A DNA stretch of 64,000 nucleotides from Zanthoxylum bungeanum (Eukaryota; Streptophyta; Magnoliopsida; Sapindales; Rutaceae): positions 1-64,000 of the forward strand of contig SKCR01037602.1 of the NCBI GenBank assembly GCA_019454045.1. Direction: 5' to 3'. The notes beneath the pieces were generated by a model. That model did not search any database and was not told the origin of the DNA. It worked only from the letters and a program-made list of their open reading frames with translations. A program made the translations under genes and the position numbers. Below are positions 35,859 to 64,000 of the stretch, one piece after another. How positions within the stretch are numbered: position 1 is the first letter of the stretch; each line of letters starts with the position of its first letter.

Positions 35859-37199
35859 CCTACCATTTTGCTAGTCCTCGAGCAAAACAATAAAATAAAA
35901 TAACATAAATATATTTAAAATAAAATTAAACTAAGCCACTTTCGTAGGGATCACGATTGCATTTAGCGTATGCAACAAGCCTTTAAACTCCTAGGTGTCC
36001 CTAGTGGACGGGTTGTAGTCTCGTGAGGGCTTACAGCAACGATACCCACAAACGTCAATCTAAAACTAATGCACACAAAATTAAAAAGATAATAAAACTA
36101 ATGCACACAAAAGCAAAAAGACAAGAGAAAATAGAATAAAAAAGTTAGTGACTAAACATGTGAAACTCCTTATCCAAGTTAAATAGTTGTTTTCTTTCTT
36201 TCTAAATTACCAAATAAGTAAATTCTCCAATTATTTTTACCATTCTTCATACACACAGCTAACAAGGTATTAATCAAGTCATTGTACCCACAATATTCAT
36301 AAGTGTAGTTGAAAAGAGAGTAATATTTGTGTCATAAAGTTCTATCAGAATTCACATCTTTTTTAGTAATGGAATATTTTTCTGATTTTTTTTTTAAATA
36401 AAATAAATAAAGCAACATCTTCAATCCATATAACGAGCTTTGGGTCAGTGACTCCCAAACTAGTTGGCTTTAGGGCACTAGGTGTTAAGGCACCCTTACA
36501 GACTTAATTACTCGAATTTCAGATGTCTCTTTTTATTTTTATAACATCTTTGATCCATGTAGCGAGCTTTGGGCCAGTGACTCCCAAACCAGTTGGTTTT
36601 AGAGCACTAGGTGTTAAAACACCCCTTCGGACTAAATTACTCGGATCTCAGACGTTTTTTTTTTGTTTTTTTTTTCCATCGCTTTTTTATATGCTTCCTC
36701 CAATTAAACTAGAGCACTGAATATTACAAACTTTTCAATTACAACTCATGTCCGTATGTTACCATATATGTTGATAATATCTGTCAACTGAGCATATGAA
36801 GATCCATTTAAGTCAGTTTTATGGAGAATTCACAAATTAAATAATTCAAAATGAAATAAACAAAAATTAACTTGTTTCGAATTAGGTTGAGATACATCTC
36901 AGGAGTGGAAATTCATTACATATCTATCTCACACCAATTTCACCAGATTAGTCAAGTTAAAAACACAAAAACAAATTTTTATTTTTTTATTTTTTCTTTA
37001 ATTTTTTTTTATTTTTCTTTAATTTTTTGAAAATTTTTGACTAAAAATCAAATAAAAATAACATAATAAAAACAAAATACTAGTCAACTATTCCCCTCCC
37101 CCAAACCTAAATTAGACATTGTCCCCAATGTCTTAAAAGTAAAATATGAGTTTAGTAGATAGTACATGGTTAGCTGAAATTCTACATCTAAAATGAAAA
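35859..37199 (-). other. Non-coding 3' internal region of the Athila-like element
   Basis: No coding sequence. It contains a tandem pair of about 125 bp: ACGAGCTTTGGGTCAGTGAC near 36432 and GCGAGCTTTGGGCCAGTGAC near 36561, each followed by CTAGTTGG/CCAGTTGG and GGTGTTAA phrases. T-rich tracts follow near 36655-36680 and 36985-37030. This class of spacer is typical between pol/ORF and 3' LTR in Athila elements. Confidence 0.5.
36413..36660. repeat. Tandem duplication of about 125 bp
   Basis: Two adjacent imperfect copies sharing GAGCTTTGGG-CAGTGACTCC, TTAGGGCACTAGGTG/TTAGAGCACTAGGTG and a TTACTCG phrase. Offset is about 129 bases. Confidence 0.8.
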
Positions 37200-37853
37200 C
37201 TACAGGTTAAAATCCAGATTTATCCAACGCTTTTTACCACGATCATTATCAAACCAGATTATCTTGGAAATAATAGGGTCAAATTGTGGTTCAAAGGCCA
37301 AGAGTTGGTCAATTAAATCTTGGGCAGGTCTGGCAGTAAAGATGAGTTCTTTTACATGTTTTGACACTAATCCATTTCTCCAGGCATCATCAAGAAACAC
37401 ACAAAGAAAATCATAAAATCCATCAGCATTAAACAGTCCAATCGATTTCTGATGTATGTTCAAGTTCGCCCAAGATAGCACTGTAAAAATTTCCTCCATC
37501 GTACCCAAGCCTCTTGGCAAAGCAATAAATACATCAGCATGGTTAATCATTTCAACCAGTCATTCAGACATATCTGGTACGATCAGTTCCTCACCGTTTG
37601 ATGGTCCAATAAGATTCGCTTCTGCCAAGGGTTTTGGGATGATTCCCAGAACTTGACTGCCTCCTTCCTGTATAGCCCTTGAAACAATCATCATTAGTCC
37701 AAGATTGACACTGTCATATATTAAGTGCATACTTCTTTCAGCTATGACTCTACCCAATTCATGTGCTGCTGCAACGTATTCTGGCTTAGAACCAACACTA
37801 GTACCGCAAAACACACAAATGTTTACAACTCGTCTTCTTGAAGTAGCTTCCAT
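37200..37853 (-). pseudogene. Intronless copy of a LOG-type cytokinin riboside 5'-monophosphate phosphoribohydrolase
   Basis: LOG enzymes release active cytokinin bases from their nucleotides. The frame begins at MEATSRRR (37853) and reads VNICVFCGTSVGSKPEYVAA, then HLIYDSVNLGLM, SQVLGIIPKPL, an in-frame TGA at 37560-37562, then INHADVFIALPRGLGTMEEI and IGLFNADGFYDF. Length to the final stop is about 217 codons, near the usual 210-230. Three faults disable it. The TGA stands where the family has an Arg (DMHER motif). The PGGxGTxxE signature reads PRGLGTMEE. The GGGSVGLMG loop is degraded to DSVNLGLMM. Plant LOG genes normally have several introns; none is present, so this is a processed copy. 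It lies inside the retrotransposon, in its sense orientation. Confidence 0.85.
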
Positions 37854-38516
37854 TTTTTTTATGTATTTCTTTCCCAAATCTGGATGTCTTCCAAAGTGCA
37901 ATGATGAGTTGAATTTATAGAACCTGAAAAAGGGTGAGTAATAATAGCACTAGTATCTTCCAAAAGGATGATTATTAGCTAAACAATAAAATAAATCTTG
38001 AAAGGTCAAAAAGTCTGGATCATGTCGGCGAAAATAAAGTTAATTACAACAGAAAAGCAAATCAAATCAATTATTAAGGCAACAGAATTGTGTACGCAAT
38101 ATGCCACTCGTTTGGTATATAAATTCATTAGGATGCGTCTCAAGAATTCATTCTTTACTCAACCATCACTAATGAATTAGCTCTCATCTTGTGATCACCA
38201 TTCCTTCATGTTTTGCTTTGCCTTAAATGCTTCGTTCATGCTTTTCCCTGAAAATATCACACAAAATTAAAAATTCTACAACATGTATACACAAAATATG
38301 CAAAAAGAAATTATAATAAATTGCATGGGTTGCCTCCCTGCTAGCGCTAAATTTTTTGTTTTCAGCTAGACGTGACTAAAATCCATCTGTCAATGAGGTT
38401 TCAGCGTGATTTTGGATGTCTGATTAAAGACAATCTCATGTGCGTTGCTTTTGAAGGGTCTCTTCCAACGGTAAAGTGGCAAAAAGAAATTTGTCTCATT
38501 CAGTGCTTGTGCCACC

Positions 38517-39665
38517 TTATTCAACTTTGTTGCTCCAGTGGCTCCTGAAAAGAAAAAAAAAATCAGGAGGTCTCGTATGGTGCTTGACTTGGAATGGGAG
38601 TTCCATTCTGTCAAGCTTCTGGGTGATGTATTTGATTTGTACTCCCCAGAACAGTGATGTTTCTCCTGAATGCATGAGATCTTCAATATGATCAGACATT
38701 TGCTCCTCAATTTGTCCTGCATCTTGTTCCACATTTTCTTCACATATGTATTTTAAAATTTCCGCATTCAGTTCTTCATCTGTCATTTGTGAAATGCATG
38801 CTCCATAAGTGTCAACCTGAGGAAGTAAGGAGATGTCTGATTTTAGGTCTTCATCCTCTGTGGTTGATATGACTGGTTCAGGTAGATCTTCTTCAAACAT
38901 TTGTGTAATGGAAGCTCCAAGATCTTCATTTTGAGGATGAAAAGTTTCATCATCTCTTACTGGTACAGTTGGTACAAACAGTTCTGCTTCTTGATCTTTG
39001 TCAGAGTCAGAAGAATAATAAAAATCAAATCGAGATTTTAGTGGCCCGGGCTCCTGAATTGATACATCAGATTCTTGATATTGCTCAGCTTCGTCCTCTG
39101 TTATGATGTCATGATGAAACTCTGGATACACGAAGGCTTCCTCAGTATTATTAGAATTTGCTCCGTGAGATATGTAATTCAGGTTGTCTGTTAATTGTCT
39201 AATTTGATCTGTCATCCTCTGTATGGATGTTGTTTGACTCTGAATTTGTGCATCAAATTGAGCTTCCCGTTCTTCGAGCCAATCCTTGAGCATGTGAATC
39301 ATCTGATCTTCTTCTGATGGTTCTGGTTCTTGATGAAGTTCGTAGATGGATGGTGGATAAGATGGAGAATAAGGTTCAGTGAAATATGCTGGGTCTTCGT
39401 ACCTTGAAGGATTCTGATAATTCTGCCACCCTGAATTGTAGTAGTGATTAATGCTCGGGTGATTACCATCACATATCTCACATCTCCTTATTTCGTTCTG
39501 ATATGGTTGAACATATGTTGTGTTGAATGGTTCTGACATCCAAGGATAGTTGTTGGGCTGGACAACAGGCCTCAGAAGACCGGACTGTTGCTCCCTGATT
39601 TGGGGTGTATCTTCACCTTTTAAAATTCGTAATTCTTTTATCACCCAACTAAGATCCATTTTCAA
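38517..39665 (-). CDS. Gag-like protein of the Athila-like element (382 aa)
   Basis: An uninterrupted 382-codon frame starting about 105 bases inside the primer site, as expected for a first ORF. Residues near 60-85 carry a zinc-knuckle-like CEICDGNHPSINH followed by YYNSGWQNYQNPSRYEDP, which resembles the Athila Gag C-terminal region (CEICGG-H, YNPGWRNHPNF). Next comes a predicted coiled coil (LKDWLEEREAQFDAQIQSQT, QIRQLTDNLN). The remaining 200 residues are strongly acidic with two related phrases, LGASITQMFEEDLPEP and YGACISQMTDEELNAEI. The N-terminal capsid part of a normal Gag is missing. Whether it assembles or only persists is unknown. The last residues (about 360 on) may be read-through into non-coding DNA. 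Confidence 0.7.
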   Translation of the reverse strand: MKMDLSWVIKELRILKGEDTPQIREQQSGLLRPVVQPNNYPWMSEPFNTTYVQPYQNEIRRCEICDGNHPSINHYYNSGWQNYQNPSRYEDPAYFTEPYSPSYPPSIYELHQEPEPSEEDQMIHMLKDWLEEREAQFDAQIQSQTTSIQRMTDQIRQLTDNLNYISHGANSNNTEEAFVYPEFHHDIITEDEAEQYQESDVSIQEPGPLKSRFDFYYSSDSDKDQEAELFVPTVPVRDDETFHPQNEDLGASITQMFEEDLPEPVISTTEDEDLKSDISLLPQVDTYGACISQMTDEELNAEILKYICEENVEQDAGQIEEQMSDHIEDLMHSGETSLFWGVQIKYITQKLDRMELPFQVKHHTRPPDFFFLFRSHWSNKVE

Positions 39666-39770
39666 CCACCTGAAATTAAAAGAAAGAAATAAAAATTACA
39701 GATAAAAATAAAGAAAATTAGATACAAGTAAATTAGATAGCTTCAAAATTAATAACTCAAGAAAAATAAG

Positions 39771-39788
39771 TCCCCGGCAACGACGCCA
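39771..39788 (-). other. tRNA-Asp primer-binding site
   Basis: On + it reads TCCCCGGCAACGACGCCA, identical to the 3' end of plant tRNA-Asp (TCCCCGGCAACGGCGCCA) except for one base. Athila elements are known to use tRNA-Asp. It lies six bases from the LTR end at 39795 and fixes orientation. Confidence 0.88.
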
Positions 39789-39794
39789 AAAACT

Positions 39795-41731
39795 TGACCA
39801 ACGTAATCACACGGGTATAACGCAAGCGCATGTATCGTTCAAGTAATATAAAAATATCGATCCCATGAGAACTTAATTCTTACTATTGTTATTAATTGTT
39901 GATACTATTTATTTACATGTATCTAATTATAGGGAGAAGTGAATGATTGCTTTTGGTTGGTTGAATGTGGATTTGCTGAATAAATAAATAAATAAAATAA
40001 ACAAAAGAAAATACTAAGGAAAATAACAAAAGACACAAATATCTAAGGTTGTGACTCTACACAATATGATTCTATTAATGAATTGATTCTCTTATATATG
40101 TGTAATAAATCAGTTTGCTAACCTGGAACACGAAATTATGCAAAAGCATCTTCTGATGGTCAGATGCAAACACCCAAATAACCCAATTAATCATAGTATA
40201 TGTTAACCAAGTTACCTGAATTCATTAAGTTCAAGTTCCAATTATGGCTACCCCCGTCCGACATGTATATGTCTATCCTGTAAGGAAATCTATTAAAGGG
40301 TTATCTATCATCAAGGAAGATCGTGGGATATTGAATCTAAGTCTGAAACCTAAAATCCATTTTCCAAGTTCATTTCAAGTTTACCACATCAATCTTATTG
40401 GTGATCAGGCAACAAAAAGCATTAAGCTTAAGATTCAATAAACAAACTAAAGAATTACACAATATATAATTAAATCAATTATTAAGCATGTGAATATTGT
40501 GTTTCATCACTTCCCTAGAATAAAAATAAAATGATGGGGTTAGGGGATCCACTTTTACTATTTCTAATTTAGAAATCTCTCTTATTATAATATAGAAATT
40601 ATCAGTGATATTACCAACCGACCATATAGGCGGTATCCTGATTAAGTCAGATTTTCAATTAAGTCCAACCGACCATAAAGGCGGTGTTATTATTTGTCCA
40701 TAAACCAGCAATATATGCGGTAATTATCTGTCACATAAAGACCGACCATATAGGCGGTGTCACATTATGTCAAATAAATAAAACCAGCCATTAAGGCGGT
40801 ATAACCTTTAGTTTTAAATTATAATTTCCATATTATAATTAAGGGAGATTAATCTAAACTAAAATAATAAAAGCTTCACTATTCCCCCAGCGGAAATTTA
40901 ACTACTAAACATAAAATAAAATAAATTATTACTATTACTGAAAATAAAAATAAAAATACATAATTTAAATACTAAAAATAAATACAAACAAGATGCAATC
41001 CTTAAATTCCTTACAAAAATCTAAGGAAAACATGAAGCAAATGAAATGAAATCGAAATCTATTTATAGACAAAAATTGCCTTCGCGCGTCGCGACACACA
41101 ATCTTTTGCGCGTCGCGACGCCTGACGTGGAACGCGGGAAGAAACGCTTTCGACAGTTGGCCGCTGATGTGGTACGCGTTTTCTGTCGGCCCAATAGAAT
41201 TCTGACACGTGGCATGCGCAGATTTCGGTCCACTAAGATGCTGACACGTGGCAGAAGATGATTCACGGATGGTGACGTGGCTGACACATGGCAGTTGATT
41301 CAGTATACGGCTGACGTGGACGACAGCGCCTGACACATGGCACTCGGTTGATGCGGTCTAATAAGATGATGACACGTGGCATGCGTATTGTCGGCAGCAT
41401 GTGATGATGACACGTGGCAGGCGCACGTTAGCAAGTGCGCATAATAGCAAACTTCTCAGATTCTGACATGTGTCCGACGCATTTTAGCAGAACTCAGCGC
41501 ACGTTAGCGGTCGCAACGCAGAAGGCTTGTGCGTCGCGACGCCAAAATTATGATTTTGCCCTTTTTGTCTGTTTTTCACTGTTTTGGCCCTGAATTGCTT
41601 CCACATAGTCCTGAAACTTTATTTATCTATAAAATAACACAAAACACATCAAAACATTCATAAAACCCAAGAAACTATACAAAATATTAGGTCAAATGAG
41701 TGGGAAATAGTGATATATTTACCACTCATCA
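39795..41731 (-). repeat. Right (5') LTR of Athila-like element, 1937 bp
   Basis: Aligns end to end with 33896-35847. On the minus strand the order is an upstream G-box region (41105-41420), a TATA box (41059-41068), then leader with the repeated ACCGCC-TATGGTCGG phrases (40617-40806). This is the copy that would drive transcription of the element. Confidence 0.88.
41059..41420 (-). promoter_or_regulatory. LTR promoter: G-box cluster upstream of a TATA box
   Basis: TATA: minus strand CTATAAATAG (41059-41068). Upstream of it on that strand lie four exact CACGTG G-boxes (41206, 41245, 41373, 41411). They are mixed with GACGTGG (near 41124, 41274, 41313) and CACATGG variants, all in a recurring TGACACGTGGCA context (an ABRE/G-box core as recognised by plant bZIP/bHLH factors). 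Spacing is irregular, about 30-120 bases. Promoter function is inference from order and motif density. Confidence 0.6.
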
Positions 41732-42336
41732 CTCTTGAAGTCCGACATATGATCGGGGTAATTTGGACTTTTCCTTCTGGCATACACCACAGTTTGAAAG
41801 CTCTTTACAGGCTGGTTTCATTATGTTTCGTGTGGCAGTGTATAAAACAGGGTAATGTCACAAGCCGTCAGGTGACAGGTTTGCTTTCGGCAAGGCAGCT
41901 TTGGGGCAGAGAGCCCGTCAATCAGCCGGAGATCCACGTGGATGACGTTTTGGAAGCATGGGAATAGTGTTGTAATTCTCATAGTATATAAATGAAAGTT
42001 AGTTTTATTTTTAGGGGATAGCAAATTTTGTAATGAAAGAGAGAGCATTACTTGTAAGAGTACATAGAAAAAACAGCTCAGTTTCTTTAGACCCATCCTG
42101 AAAACAGGTCGGCCGAGCTCGGTTTGGAAATAAAAGCAACCCCTCACTTTATGCCCGTGGACGTATGCTAGATTTGCTCCGCCAAACCACGTTAAACTCT
42201 CTTTGTCGATCTTGTGTTTATTTTGTCTTTTGCTACATTTATTTTTGGTCTCCCATAACCAAACAAATTCAAAGTTGAATGAGGATTGTCTCGGGAGAAT
42301 TATCTCGAAACTGCCCCTATGACGAAAATCACCCGT
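41732..42336. mobile_element. Right part of the interrupted (solo?) LTR
   Basis: Continues the LTR begun at 33304 beyond the Athila-like insertion. It contains a TATATAAATG near 41985-41995 and a 3' part typical of LTRs, ending ACCCGTCA near 42329-42336. No coding sequence. Confidence 0.4.
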
Positions 42337-43699
42337 CAAAACACATGTGTTCTAGTAAATGAAGAAAGGAACCGGACGTAAGCAAAAGGACTGTGCAGCT
42401 GACCAACACAGTGACCTGGATAAAATATCTGACTCAGCATAAAAGCAGGAATCACCAGAACGGTTCAAGAAGAGAATTCATTCACAGCATTTATCTTTTG
42501 GTGCTCTGTCAGTGTTTCAGATTCCTTTCTCTTGGTTTTCAAACTACAAGTAAACGAAATCTCAAACAAATTCCCACTTACAAGTGAGAAAACCAAGTCA
42601 AAATAAAATTACTAATTTCCATTAATTAAAACAATAAATCACGAAGTGAAATTGGTGAAAGAAAATCAAAATGTCAAGATATAATTTACAAAATTGAATA
42701 CCAAACCCAACAAAAAACAATACATACAACAGGCCAATCAATAATTTTTCACAACAATCGAGTAAATATGCCACATTTCAACAGAGTACAACCACATATT
42801 AGATTACCAAGTCAAAATAAAACATTTTCCTACTGGATGTGATCGACTACACGTATCCTTTGACGCCACAAACGTTCTATCTGAATTTCGAAATCATTAT
42901 TTCGTTAAGCTCGGTATAAACACACACGAAAAAAAAAATGCCATATACCCACTTCACTAAATTTTTCATTAAGCATAAGAGAATATCTGTAACATTAAAA
43001 AATTAAGAATTTAAAATAAAAAAAGGATATGGTATACAACAGTAAAATCTTCAAAATTTAAAACATATGAAGCAAAACGAACTAGAAAGAAGCTAAAAAA
43101 AAACAATTAAAATTCCGATATTCGGTGGCTATCAAATTCATATAGCAATGACTGAATAACAAAGTAATTCTAATGACAAAAAAAAATGTATAAATAAAAA
43201 TGATCAGAGGACAGAGAGAGAGAGAGAGAGAGACTTTATTACATGAACTGAAAGAGGCTTTGATAAGCAGCATGATTCAATGAGAGGGCGAGTAGAGATT
43301 TTGTAGTTTGATTGATATGGCAAGAAAAAAGGATACTGTACTCGCAGGTTTCGATTTACTAACTATACTCGCGTTCTTGAATTGATATTTATTAATATGT
43401 TAATGAAGTGCAAAGTGACTGAAATTAGATAAATAAAGTTGGCTGGCAAAATAATTTCTAACAATCCGGCATTCATATTAATTAGATAAGCCTGCGCAGC
43501 CAACCTCAAATATGCATTTGAAGCAGCAGCAGCAGCTATGAAACTTTACACAATATGTCCTAAATAATCCTATATATGCTAATTCATCACTCGCTGCATC
43601 ATGCCTACAAAAATTTGAGCACATCATGGGAAAGCCTGCCAACTCTAGCAACAAAAGTATTTTTTAAGTTGTATATATATTCACTCTGTACTACGGCGG
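42337..43699. other. Intergenic DNA and CHR4 3' flank
   Basis: No gene recognised. A (GA)n tract occurs at about 43217-43234. The right-hand 100-300 bases probably include the 3' UTR of the remodeler gene, which ends at 43700 on the minus strand. Confidence 0.45.
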
Positions 43700-63016
<19,317 letters not shown>

Positions 63017-63139
63017 CTTTCAGAGCAGTCTTACATTGTCACTACCAGTGACAGTAAGCCCATGTCACAAGTCAATGAAGTAGCAGAGGTATCAGAGTCT
63101 CATGGAAATCTCGACAGCTGAAATGTTTAAAGAAGCAAT

Positions 63140-63274
63140 TCCTACAATTCAATGCAACAGACATTAGATAGAGAAGAAAACATCCAGACAGGAAAAGAAA
63201 AGGGAGTTCATTGCTGTGGTAAGCCTGCCTTCATACCTCCTATAACAAAATTGAATAATTAATGACAAAGATAT
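63140..63274 (-). other. Sequence between CHR4 5' UTR acceptor and the upstream copia LTR
   Basis: On the minus strand TTGAATTGTAG ends at 63141, a good splice acceptor preceded by a pyrimidine-rich tract. This suggests that 63017-63140 is the end of a 5' UTR exon continuous with the coding start. If so, the copia element to the right lies in the first intron rather than in the promoter. Short upstream ATGs are present in the leader. Confidence 0.4.
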
Positions 63275-63454
63275 TGTATCATCATTGAAGAAATGGAGGA
63301 AACCTCTTTTTATTTTCTTATTTTAAACAATACAAGAATAGACTTTACATAGCCTTCAGTCTTCTCTATAAAAGGAAAATAAATCTACCCATAATTACAT
63401 ACAATCAATTACCATATCCCTAGCAATCTTAAAAATACTTTCCTATTTCTAACA
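63275..63454 (-). repeat. 3' LTR of the right-edge copia element, 180 bp
   Basis: Minus-strand LTR starting TGTTAGAAATAGG (63454) and ending near GATGATACA (63275). The start is fixed by the adjacent polypurine tract (TTGAGGGGGAG on minus, 63455-63465). The end is by analogy with the solo LTR at 60082. It lies about 260 bp upstream of the CHR4 start codon, in the same orientation. Confidence 0.75.
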
Positions 63455-63461
63455 CTCCCCC

Positions 63462-64000
63462 TCAAGCTGGAGCATATAAATCATATGCACCAAGCTTGTT
63501 ACAAATAAAATCAATATGAGGACCGCGAAGAGACTTGGTAAGGATGTCTGCTAATTGTCCTTCAGAGTTGACAAAGCTAGTGACCATGCATCCAGATAAA
63601 ATTTTCTCCATGATAAAGTGACAATCAACTTCTATGTGTTTGGTCATTTCATGAAACACAGGGTTAGATGCTATATGTAGAGCTGCCTGGTTGTCACAAA
63701 TTAGCTTCATTTGTGTCCCACCTCCAAACTTTAATACCTGTAACAACTGTTTTAACCATACTAACTCACATGTTGCCAAGACCATAGCTCGATATTCTGC
63801 TTCTGCACTAGACCTGGCGACAACTGCTTGTTTCTTACTTTTCCAGGATACTAGGTTGCCTCCAATTAAAACACAATATCTTATAGTAGAACGCCTTTCG
63901 GACGGAGAGCCTGCATAATCTGCATCAGAATATCCAACTATCTGAGTATTGCCTTTATCTTCATACAATAATCCTTGTCCTGACGCTTTCTTGATGTATT
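63462..64000 (-). CDS. Ty1-copia Pol C-terminus (RNase H), partial
   Basis: An open minus-strand frame continuing beyond the right window edge and ending at a stop at 63462. It contains YSDADYAGSPSERRST, then SWKSKKQAVVARSSAEAEYR, CDNQAALHIASNP and KHIEVDCHFI. The terminal GQLADILTKSLRGPHIDFIC runs into NKLGAYDLYAPA. This is the complete RNase H domain of a plant copia element, with its acidic catalytic residues (YSDAD, AEAEY, CDNQ). No stop or shift is seen in 179 codons, so this element may be young. The rest lies outside the window. Confidence 0.92.
   Translation of the reverse strand, partial: YIKKASGQGLLYEDKGNTQIVGYSDADYAGSPSERRSTIRYCVLIGGNLVSWKSKKQAVVARSSAEAEYRAMVLATCELVWLKQLLQVLKFGGGTQMKLICDNQAALHIASNPVFHEMTKHIEVDCHFIMEKILSGCMVTSFVNSEGQLADILTKSLRGPHIDFICNKLGAYDLYAPA

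Larger units (their letters stand above)
33896..41731 (-). mobile_element. Non-autonomous Athila-like Ty3-gypsy retrotransposon carrying a LOG gene copy
   Basis: Two long direct LTRs (33896-35847 and 39795-41731). Minus orientation is set by a primer site matching tRNA-Asp beside the right LTR (39771-39788) and a polypurine tract TTTGAGGGGTG beside the left LTR (35848-35858). Flanking pentamers CACTT and CTCTT differ by one base, so they may be a mutated target duplication. Internal content in sense order: a Gag-like ORF (38517-39665), an intronless LOG pseudogene (37200-37853), then a non-coding 3' region. No protease, reverse transcriptase, RNase H or integrase was found in 3.9 kb of interior, so mobility depended on another element. 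Confidence 0.85.

Noticed and set aside
37200..37853. LOG as a functional host gene at its native place
   Set aside because: It lies between the LTRs in element orientation, lacks introns, has an in-frame TGA and mutated signature residues.

Overview
The window is nuclear DNA of a flowering plant, most likely a eudicot. It carries three intron-containing plant housekeeping genes with GT-AG introns. AT-rich introns and intergenic DNA and a dense nest of LTR retrotransposons fill the rest. I saw no bacterial, organellar or viral gene set, no tRNA or rRNA gene and no CRISPR array.

Layout. At 1-3.6 kb lie decayed transposon remnants: a Ty1-copia gag, a MULE/FAR1-type transposase fragment, an (AAT)n tract and a duplicated block with a 50-base A run. 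At 3.6-4.8 kb is a mitochondrial-type ribosomal protein L7/L12 gene on +, with a telo-box promoter. At 6.6-12.35 kb is the purine biosynthesis gene PURH (AICAR transformylase/IMP cyclohydrolase) on -, 11 coding exons and 606 codons after splicing, with a LINE tail in one intron. At 12.7-31.4 kb is a nested retrotransposon block: a copia-type element with 2.5-kb LTRs, invaded by a second copia-type element with 2.06-kb LTRs, both in minus orientation and both with truncated right-hand LTRs, flanked by a 344-bp direct repeat. At 31.65-32.13 kb is a 475-bp hAT-like element with a perfect 8-bp target duplication. At 32.2-33.2 kb is an unidentified minus-strand transcription-unit-like segment.

At 33.9-41.7 kb is a non-autonomous Athila-like Ty3-gypsy element in minus orientation. 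It has 1.9-kb LTRs and a primer site matching tRNA-Asp. It encodes an intact 382-codon Gag-like ORF and no Pol. Between that ORF and the 3' LTR it carries an intronless, disabled copy of a host cytokinin-activating LOG gene. Its LTR has several CACGTG G-boxes just upstream of a TATA box. I consider this the most interesting unit of the window.

At 43.7-63.0 kb is a CHD3-type chromatin remodeler (CHR4/PICKLE-related) on -, 10 coding exons and about 2318 residues, with PHD, two chromodomains, SNF2 helicase and a SANT/Myb-like domain. Its 7.9-kb intron 5 holds an antisense, decayed copia element whose 5' LTR was itself split by a 932-bp TRIM. Intron 4 holds a solo LTR. About 260 bp upstream of the start codon sits the 3' LTR of another copia element in the same orientation, running off the right edge.

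The three host genes are functionally unrelated (mitochondrial translation, purine synthesis, chromatin). RPL12 and PURH are convergent. Gene models come from reading splice sites and protein similarity by eye; phases add up in every model, but no transcript was available. TE families are assigned from primer sites, polypurine tracts, terminal dinucleotides and residual protein motifs.
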